Shown in pieces: positions 1 to 4,690 of a stretch of DNA of 11,509 nucleotides (its first letter is position 1; each line of letters begins with the position of its first letter). The stretch lies in contig SLCJ01000337.1 of the NCBI GenBank assembly GCA_007125835.1, positions 1 through 11,509 on the forward strand, read 5' to 3'. The DNA comes from Verrucomicrobiales bacterium (GTDB lineage: Bacteria; Verrucomicrobiota; Verrucomicrobiia; Verrucomicrobiales; SLCJ01). Made by a program: the position numbers and the translations under genes. The notes under the pieces are model-generated. The model did no database searches and had not been told where the DNA came from. It saw only the letters and a program-made list of their open reading frames with translations.

Positions 1-194
1 AGGAGGAAGCGTGAATGGGGTGGCGGTCACCCTCAAAGCGTTGAGGCATCTCGACCAAGGAGGGGCGATCCATCATCGCCCGAGGATGGGGAGGTAAATG
101 GGGTGGAACAAAGTGCTTTTTCATTTTCCCTTTCATCCGCATCGGCGAAGGAGGTTCGCCGCTCCTTGGGGCCGTGAGCATGGGGCGGGGAGCA

Positions 195-228
195 GTGAGT
201 CGGTGAGTCGGTGAGTCGGTGAGTCGGT
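195..228. repeat. Perfect octamer tandem repeat, 4 copies
   Basis: The unit GTGAGTCG occurs four times head to tail (195-202, 203-210, 211-218, 219-226) and is followed by two further matching bases. The copies are identical, which suggests recent slippage expansion. Because the unit is 8 bp, any change in copy number would shift frame, consistent with a non-coding location. Confidence 0.95.
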
Positions 229-330
229 TGCGCTTTGCGCTCGGTGTTTGACTTCGTCTATGAGGCATGCGGCTGTACCGGTTAGACAGAGTTCGCTAAT
301 GCTCACGACGGCGTTCGGTGGGGCGGTGGG

Positions 331-376
331 AGTTACAAGTTGCAAGTTGCAAGTGGCATGAGGCATGAGGCATGAG
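331..376. repeat. Drifting heptamer tandem repeat, about 6.5 copies
   Basis: A strict 7 bp period runs through 46 bases while the unit changes stepwise: AGTTACA, AGTTGCA, AGTTGCA, AGTGGCA, TGAGGCA, TGAGGCA, TGAG. The register is never lost although the beginning and end units differ at several positions. It lies directly before the first copy of the 130 bp direct repeat. Confidence 0.9.
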
Positions 377-383
377 TAACGAT

Positions 384-515
384 TGTAGGATCGCTGGCCC
401 CAGCGGTCGCGCGAATGAGGAAGCGGATGAAGAGAGAGGAATACCGTAGAGATCACATAGAGCACAAAAAGGGAAAAGAATTGGGGCTCACGCGAAGACG
501 CCAAGACGCAAAGGA
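384..515. repeat. Long direct repeat, copy 1
   Basis: The block starts TGTAGGATCGCTGGCCCCAG and continues through a segment related to GATGAAGAG, then CCG(T/C)AGAGATCACA(T/G)AGA, then an A-rich run, and ends with an A-C-G-C-N-A-A-G tandem repeat. The same order of segments recurs at 1056-1186 with scattered substitutions and small indels. The head is an inverted repeat with arms GATCGCTG and CAGCGGTC (one T-G mismatch) around GCCC. No gene is inside. The family identity is unknown to me; it looks like a dispersed non-coding element. Confidence 0.75.
490..513. repeat. Octamer tandem repeat, 3 imperfect copies
   Basis: The units ACGCGAAG, ACGCCAAG and ACGCAAAG follow each other without a gap, differing only at the fifth base. 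This forms the tail of long direct repeat copy 1. The matching place in copy 2 (about 1159-1186) is more degenerate. Confidence 0.85.
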
Positions 516-540
516 ATAAAGCGAAGGTGCTTTTTGGAGC

Positions 541-557
541 GCGGATCTTTATTCCGC
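541..557. repeat. Small hairpin GCGGA / TCCGC
   Basis: Arms GCGGA (541-545) and TCCGC (553-557) enclose the 7-base loop TCTTTAT. No coding gene is on either side, so a terminator role is unsupported. It may be part of the surrounding repeat patchwork. Confidence 0.45.
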
Positions 558-573
558 TTGGGGGATGTGAGAT

Positions 574-601
574 TAGTTTATAGTTTAGAGTTATAAGTTC
601 A
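574..601. repeat. A/T-rich heptamer tandem repeat, 4 imperfect copies
   Basis: The units TAGTTTA, TAGTTTA, GAGTTAT and AAGTTCA keep a 7 bp period. The composition is very A/T-rich in an otherwise G/C-rich window. It shares its period, but not its unit, with the tandem repeats at 331-376 and 1191-1210. Confidence 0.8.
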
Positions 602-692
602 GGTGCAAAGGCGAATGGCGGCGGGTTGGGTGGTGGTGCATCGCCCCCTGTCCCCTGAGGCCAGTAGATCTACAGCGGCGGGGTGCAAGGGG

Positions 693-725
693 TTGATTGG
701 CTATTGATGGCTGTTGATTTTTGAT
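693..725. repeat. Interrupted TTGAT word repeat
   Basis: TTGAT occurs at 693, 704, 714 and 721 with spacings of 11, 10 and 7 bases. The intervening bases are partly similar (TGGCTA, GGCTG). It is an irregular simple repeat rather than a clean tandem array. Confidence 0.6.
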
Positions 726-783
726 TGTGGATGTGAAGGGGGGCAATTTTGAGCTGTGTTGCACGGTGATGGCACGGTGGCAG

Positions 784-971
784 GCGTCCTTTCAGGACGC
801 TTTTTCGTAGCTTGGATCATTCCCGGGTTTGGAAAACCCGGGCTTTGTGCTGTGGTCCTTTCAGGACCGGCTGGTGGTGTGATGCCAAAACCCAGGGGTG
901 CGATACATGCCCCGGTGGGAGGCCTGCCTACCGGTTTTATGCGGGCTTTCTGGACTGCTCGGACGTGTCCG
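784..971. repeat. Cluster of four perfect hairpins
   Basis: Four perfect inverted repeats lie within 190 bp: GCGTCCT/AGGACGC with loop TTC (784-800); CCCGGGTTT/AAACCCGGG with loop GGA (822-842); GGTCCT/AGGACC with the same TTC loop (854-868); CGGAC/GTCCG with loop GT (960-971). The first is followed by five T residues and on its own resembles an intrinsic terminator, but there is no gene to terminate. Hairpins one and three share the core TCCTTTCAGGA, so they are probably members of one repeat family. Confidence 0.8.
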
Positions 972-1055
972 GGCTTTCATTTGGCGCGACACGTCGCAGC
1001 ACTCCATGGCGGTGGTTAGCGTGGGGCGGTAGAAGGTGGGGCAATTGGAACGAAC

Positions 1056-1186
1056 TGTAGGACCGCTGGCCGCAGCGGTCTCGCTTACGAGAAAGTAGAT
1101 GAAGAGGGGAATTCCGCAGAGATCACAGAGAACGCAAAAAAGGAGGAGAAGAGATCCTCATGCGAAGCCGCCGACACGCGAGCAAC
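1056..1186. repeat. Long direct repeat, copy 2
   Basis: Second copy of the block at 384-515. It starts TGTAGGACCGCTGGCCGCAG and its head is a perfect inverted repeat, GACCGCTG/CAGCGGTC around GCCG (1060-1080 region). The following GATGAAGAG, CCGCAGAGATCACAGAGA and A-run segments are in the same order as in copy 1. Relative to copy 1, the one stem mismatch is repaired, so the palindrome may be under selection or this copy may be younger. Confidence 0.75.
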
Positions 1187-1190
1187 GAGG

Positions 1191-1210
1191 AACCAACAAC
1201 CAACAACCAG
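1191..1210. repeat. Heptamer tandem repeat AACCAAC, nearly 3 copies
   Basis: The units AACCAAC (1191-1197), AACCAAC (1198-1204) and AACCAG (1205-1210) form a third period-7 repeat in this intergenic region. It follows directly after long direct repeat copy 2, mirroring the heptamer array that precedes copy 1. Confidence 0.8.
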
Positions 1211-1293
1211 CGGCGAGCGGTTCTTTGTGGGCAATGTCTTCGGGCGGCAGGGCTCAAGTTTGGGGCACCTTATGCGGGAATGCGTCCATCTGC

Positions 1294-1310
1294 CACCCTT
1301 TCAGGGGGTG
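1294..1310 (-). terminator. Weak hairpin downstream of the permease gene
   Basis: Arms CACCC and GGGTG enclose a 7-base loop, 31 bp past the stop codon of the minus-strand permease gene. There is no T-run after it on the minus strand, so it is not a classical intrinsic terminator. Its core CCTTTCAGG-like sequence also resembles the hairpins at 784-800 and 854-868, so it may just be another member of that repeat family. Confidence 0.25.
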
Positions 1311-1341
1311 ACATATCTGTAATCGGACAGTTCCCGATGGG

Positions 1342-3036
1342 TCACACCCGGAACAGCGCGCCGAGTTTTTTGCCGAGCACCATGGAGGCGCCGATGATTG
1401 TCACGGCGAGGAATATCATCGACCAGACGCCGAGGGCGGAGGCGAGTAGGTGGCCGTTGCCCAGGGTATTGAAGAGCTGATAGATGGCCTTGGTGATGGG
1501 GTAGTGCTCGGCTTGTTGGGCGAGGATGAGCGAGTCGGAGACTTCGAGCATGGCGAAGGAGAAGGCGAGCAGGCCGCCGGCGATGAGGTTGGCGGTGATG
1601 AGGGGGAGGGTGATTTTGCGCATGGCGCGAAGTGGCGGGCAGCCGAGGTTGCGAGCCGCTTCTTCGAGTGTTTCGGAGGTTTGTTGGAATCCGGCGGCGG
1701 CGGAGCGCACGACGAAGGGCAGGCGGCGCACGGCGTAGGCAATGATGAGGATGAGTGTGGGGTCGTTGTCGAGGCGGAGGAATTCGAAGAATTCGCCTTC
1801 GCGGGTCATGGCGAGGTAGCCGAAGGCGAGCACCAGTCCGGGCACCGCCAGGGGGAGCATGGCCATGGCGTCGAGAATCTGGCGGCCGGCGATTTTTGTG
1901 CGGACGACGACCCAGGCGATGGCGATGCCGAGCACGATGTCGATGATGGTGGAGAAGGTGGCGTAGAAGAGGGAATTTTGGATCGAGGGGACGACGAGCG
2001 GGTCGCCGAGTGCTTCGTGGAAATGTTCGAGTGTGAAGGAGGCGGGCAGCACGGTGCCGTACCAGTCGCCCGAGATTGACATCAGGATGACGCCGAGGTG
2101 GGGGAGCACGGCGATGGCGGTGACGGAGGCGAAGAACAAGGTGGCCAGCCAGCCGGCGAAGGGGGACAGGCGGCGTGCTTGGCGGCCCATGGTGGCGCGC
2201 GTGTTCATCGAGAAGTTGGAGCGCCCAAGGGTGATTTTGCTGGCGGCGTAGAGCAGGGTGGTGGAAATCAGCAGGACGACGACCAGGGCGTAGGGTATGG
2301 GGTTGTCGCTGATGTCTTTGATGCCGTCGAAAATCTGGACCGGGGTGACGCGTGTGTAGTCGAATATCAGCGGCACGCCGAGTTCGGTGAACGACCAGAT
2401 GAAGACGATGGTGCCGCCTGCGAAGATGCCGGGCATGGTGAGGGGGAGGATGACCCGGCGGAAGCGTCTCCACCACGTGGCCCCGAGATTTTCCGCGGCT
2501 TCCTCCATGGCGGGGTCGAGGTTGGCGAGGGCGGCAGTGATGTTGAGGTAGAGAATGGGGTAGAGGTGGAGGGCGTTCATGATGGCGACGCCCCAGAAGC
2601 GGTTTTGGCCGAGCCAGTCCATGCGTTCGTCGGCGGCCATCAGGCCGAGATCCACGAGCAGTGCATTGAGGGCGCCATTTACGCCGAGCAGTTGTTTGAC
2701 GCCGATGGCGCCGACAAAGGGCGGCAGGATCAGCGGGATGAGAATGAGGGAGGACATCGCCCCTTTGAGGGGGAAACTGTAGCGGTCGGCCATGACGGCC
2801 AGCGGCAGGGCGATGAGAAAGGCAAGGGCGGTGCTGGCGCAGGCCAGCAGAAAAGCGTTCGTTAGGCCTTCGACATAGATCGGGTTGATCAGCACCTGGT
2901 GGAAATAGGCGAGGGTGAATCCGCCCTCCGGGGCCGTGAAGGCCTCTTTCACGGTGTGCACGATCGGGTAGATGAAAAACAGCAGGCAGAACAGCCCGGT
3001 GGCGAAAAAGACGGTCAGTGCGAACGAGCGGGACAT
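1342..3036 (-). CDS. Iron(III)-type ABC transporter permease, two fused domains
   Basis: This 564-residue inner-membrane protein is the channel of a binding-protein-dependent importer, most like the FbpB/SfuB group that moves ferric iron. Two BPD_transp_1 domains sit in tandem. Each carries an EAA loop that would dock on the ATPase: E-E-A-A-E-N-L-G with ILPL (residues about 178-199) and E-E-A-A-R-N-L-G with TLPL (about 458-479). Roughly twelve hydrophobic segments are visible, the first at residues 5-25 and the last near 533-555. The length is normal for fused FbpB-type permeases. It follows the binding-protein gene by 27 bp on the same strand, so the two are probably cotranscribed. The upstream sequence has no clear Shine-Dalgarno; the ATG at 3036 was chosen because it begins just before the first membrane segment. 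Substrate specificity (iron or another metal, or a phosphonate-like compound) cannot be read from the sequence. Confidence 0.93.
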   Translation of the reverse strand: MSRSFALTVFFATGLFCLLFFIYPIVHTVKEAFTAPEGGFTLAYFHQVLINPIYVEGLTNAFLLACASTALAFLIALPLAVMADRYSFPLKGAMSSLILIPLILPPFVGAIGVKQLLGVNGALNALLVDLGLMAADERMDWLGQNRFWGVAIMNALHLYPILYLNITAALANLDPAMEEAAENLGATWWRRFRRVILPLTMPGIFAGGTIVFIWSFTELGVPLIFDYTRVTPVQIFDGIKDISDNPIPYALVVVLLISTTLLYAASKITLGRSNFSMNTRATMGRQARRLSPFAGWLATLFFASVTAIAVLPHLGVILMSISGDWYGTVLPASFTLEHFHEALGDPLVVPSIQNSLFYATFSTIIDIVLGIAIAWVVVRTKIAGRQILDAMAMLPLAVPGLVLAFGYLAMTREGEFFEFLRLDNDPTLILIIAYAVRRLPFVVRSAAAGFQQTSETLEEAARNLGCPPLRAMRKITLPLITANLIAGGLLAFSFAMLEVSDSLILAQQAEHYPITKAIYQLFNTLGNGHLLASALGVWSMIFLAVTIIGASMVLGKKLGALFRV

Positions 3037-3063
3037 GGGAGCGGGCCGGGGAAGCGGGGGTGT

Positions 3064-4554
3064 TCAGAGCCCCTGACGGGCGAGGGTGGCGGCCTGGCGG
3101 TAGTTGCGGCGGAATTCGCTGACCAGGCGGCGTTGGAGTTCGGAAGTGGCGATGCGGTCGCGCTGGCGCAGGGTGTCGCGGATCGAGCCCATCGCGTTGT
3201 CGTAGCTGACGTTAGCCACATCCTCGAACACGCGGGTGGCCTGCGGCGGGAAATCGGCCTCGATCAGTGCTCGCCAGGCTTCCTTGAGTTCGTCCTGCGA
3301 GTCGAGGCACATTGAGCGGATGATCAGTGCGAGGGCTCCGAAGGCGGGGGCGGTGAGTTCGGCACGGTAGGTGAATCCGCCGGCGCGTTCGTAGGGCAGG
3401 GCGTCGGGGTCGGAGAACCATTGCAGTTCGTCCGGGGTGTACATGTCGGTGCGCAGGGGCAGGCGGCGCAGGGCGTGGGGTGGTCCGTGGGGGGCGTCGC
3501 GGCGGGTGTTCCAGAGGCGCTGGCCGTCGAGCGAAAGGCAGAAGGCGATGAAAGCTTCGGCGAGTTCGTGGTTGGGCGCGCCGCGGAGCAGGGCGATGTT
3601 GTCGGTGCTGATGGAGGAGCCGCCCTCGGGGGTGACGTAGAGGAGGCGTGGGGAGCCGTCGGCGTTGCGGTAGAGTTCCTCGTAGGTGCGGCCGTAGAAG
3701 TCGATGGCCATGCCGGCGGCGGCATTGCCCTGGGCGACATCGAGGGGGATCTGCACTGAGCTGTCGGTGAAGTAGCGGGCGTTGGCACCGATGCGCTGGA
3801 TGAGCTGCAGGCCCTGGCGCCAGCCGTCGGACAGCGCCGCCTGGCGTCTTCGTTCGCGGTCTTCGATATCGTCGGGCACGGCGGCCAGCTCGCGCTGCAT
3901 GATCTCTTGAATGATCATTTCAAAGGCCTTGTTGACTGAGCCGGACTTGGTCGGGTCGGCGAGGGCGATGCGGCCGACGAGTCGCGGGTCGGCGAGATCA
4001 ACCCAGCGGGAGGGTGGGTTTTCGAGGCCGAGGGCGGCGCATTCGGCAAGGTTGGAGACGATGCCGAAGGACGACAGGCAGACGCCGGTCCACAGGCCTT
4101 CGGGATGGTAGTATAGCTCGCCGGTGTGCGAGGCCGGGACGATGCCGGAGGCGAACAGTTCCTGCTGGTCCTGGAAGATGCGGCTGGGCACGAGCTGGCC
4201 GCGTCCGGCCTGCTGGTCGAAATCGAAGGAGCCGCCTCCAAAGAAAAGGTCGATGCCCACGCTCTCGCGTCCTCTTTCGTCGGCTGCCGAGAACTCGCTG
4301 TTGAGCATGGTGCGTACTTCGGACGTGCCGCCCGGGACCCGCCAGTCGATGTAGATTCGCTGCCCGGTGGTTTCGTAAATGTGGCGGGCGAAGGCCTCGC
4401 TGAAAACGCGGCGGATGGTCTGGTTGTGCGGGGTGATGATCACCAGGCGCGCGTCGGCATTTTGCTCGAGCCCCGGCTCGGTTGGGCGGAGGAGGATGGG
4501 GGTGGCCAGCACGGCCAGCAGGGCAACGGCGATGATGGCGATTCGGGTGACCAT
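3064..4554 (-). CDS. ABC transporter extracellular solute-binding protein, iron(III) type
   Basis: This 496-residue protein would capture the substrate outside the inner membrane and hand it to the permease encoded just downstream. Residues 4-22 form a hydrophobic signal or anchor with no lipobox cysteine. The mature part starts with the LVIITPHNQ strand (about 37-45), typical of family 1/6 binding proteins. It then shows a GIDLFFGGG segment (100-108), Y-Y-H-P-E-G-L-W (148-155), and the characteristic W-x-D-L-x-D-P-R-L-x-G-R-I-A-L-A-D-P-T-K-S-G-S stretch (184-206). It is longer than ordinary FbpA proteins (about 340 residues), with extra sequence mostly in the C-terminal half. It lies first in the minus-strand unit, divergent from the tRNA-modification fusion gene. 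No good ribosome-binding site precedes the ATG. Ferric iron is the family's usual ligand; the ligand here is inferred. Confidence 0.9.
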   Translation of the reverse strand: MVTRIAIIAVALLAVLATPILLRPTEPGLEQNADARLVIITPHNQTIRRVFSEAFARHIYETTGQRIYIDWRVPGGTSEVRTMLNSEFSAADERGRESVGIDLFFGGGSFDFDQQAGRGQLVPSRIFQDQQELFASGIVPASHTGELYYHPEGLWTGVCLSSFGIVSNLAECAALGLENPPSRWVDLADPRLVGRIALADPTKSGSVNKAFEMIIQEIMQRELAAVPDDIEDRERRRQAALSDGWRQGLQLIQRIGANARYFTDSSVQIPLDVAQGNAAAGMAIDFYGRTYEELYRNADGSPRLLYVTPEGGSSISTDNIALLRGAPNHELAEAFIAFCLSLDGQRLWNTRRDAPHGPPHALRRLPLRTDMYTPDELQWFSDPDALPYERAGGFTYRAELTAPAFGALALIIRSMCLDSQDELKEAWRALIEADFPPQATRVFEDVANVSYDNAMGSIRDTLRQRDRIATSELQRRLVSEFRRNYRQAATLARQGL

Positions 4555-4599
4555 GACGTGGGCGGGATGCTCGTGGGATCATGGCCGTGATCGGTGCGG

Positions 4600-4624
4600 C
4601 TGTCACGGAAAAATTCTGTGGCAG
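4600..4624. promoter_or_regulatory. Imperfect 25 bp palindrome in divergent spacer
   Basis: Outer arms CTGTCAC (4600-4606) and GTGGCAG (4618-4624) match at six of seven pairs, and inner GAA/TTC pairs extend the symmetry to 9 of 12 positions about the centre at 4612. It lies 46 bp upstream of the binding-protein start and 67 bp upstream of the fusion-gene start, the right place for an operator acting on one or both. It does not resemble a Fur box. Function is inferred from position and symmetry only. Confidence 0.35.
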
Positions 4625-4678
4625 CCGGGTTTTGCGTGTTTGCTGCGAATTCGGGGTTGATTGCGGGCGTTGGGATGT

Positions 4679-4683
4679 GGAAG
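4679..4683 (+). promoter_or_regulatory. Ribosome-binding site of the TrhO-RluA fusion gene
   Basis: GGAAG stands 7 bases before the ATG at 4691. It decides the start in favour of this ATG over the in-frame TTG at 4661, which would only add ten residues without family similarity. It is among the few convincing Shine-Dalgarno sequences in the window. Confidence 0.6.
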
Positions 4684-4690
4684 TTTGGCG

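Larger units (their letters stand above)
1..1341. other. Gene-free, repeat-dense intergenic region
   Basis: No reading frame here shows a recognisable domain, and the open frames that exist are short, of unnatural composition and mutually overlapping. What the stretch does hold is repetitive DNA: period-7 and period-8 tandem repeats (195-228, 331-376, 490-513, 574-601, 1191-1210), a loose TTGAT-word repeat (693-725), a pair of long direct repeats (384-515, 1056-1186), and several short perfect hairpins (784-800, 822-842, 854-868, 960-971, 1294-1310). No tRNA, CRISPR spacing or transposase was seen. From memory, similar patchworks occur between genes in verrucomicrobial and planctomycete genomes; I could not check that here. 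Confidence 0.7.

Noticed and set aside
195..228. CRISPR-like array
   Set aside because: The repeats are 8 bp and contiguous, with no spacers and no cas genes nearby.
133..504. 123-residue minus-strand open frame with a hydrophobic start
   Set aside because: It spans the tandem repeats at 195-228 and 331-376, which would be translated as repetitive peptides. There is no ribosome-binding site and no homologous family recognised.
784..807. Intrinsic terminator (hairpin plus five T)
   Set aside because: The shape fits, but no gene ends upstream on the plus strand and near-identical hairpins without T-runs follow. It was counted as a repeat.
756..1060. Small plus-strand open frames of 87 and 82 residues
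   Set aside because: They lie in the hairpin cluster, overlap each other in different frames, have no Shine-Dalgarno and match nothing known. The repeats explain the sequence better.
1301..2476. 391-residue minus-strand open frame rich in Arg, His and Pro
   Set aside because: It overlaps the permease gene in another frame on the same strand. Its composition is what a G/C-rich frame shift gives, and it has no domain.
1450..2865. Plus-strand open frames of 209 and 255 residues, very rich in Gly, Glu and Asp
   Set aside because: They are antisense to the permease, whose membrane segments and EAA loops are unmistakable. The acidic, glycine-rich composition is the typical antisense shadow of G/C-rich membrane-protein codons.
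4555..4690. Fur box controlling the iron-type transporter
   Set aside because: No sequence close to the GATAATGATAATCATTATC consensus is present in the spacer. Only an unrelated palindrome at 4600-4624 was found.
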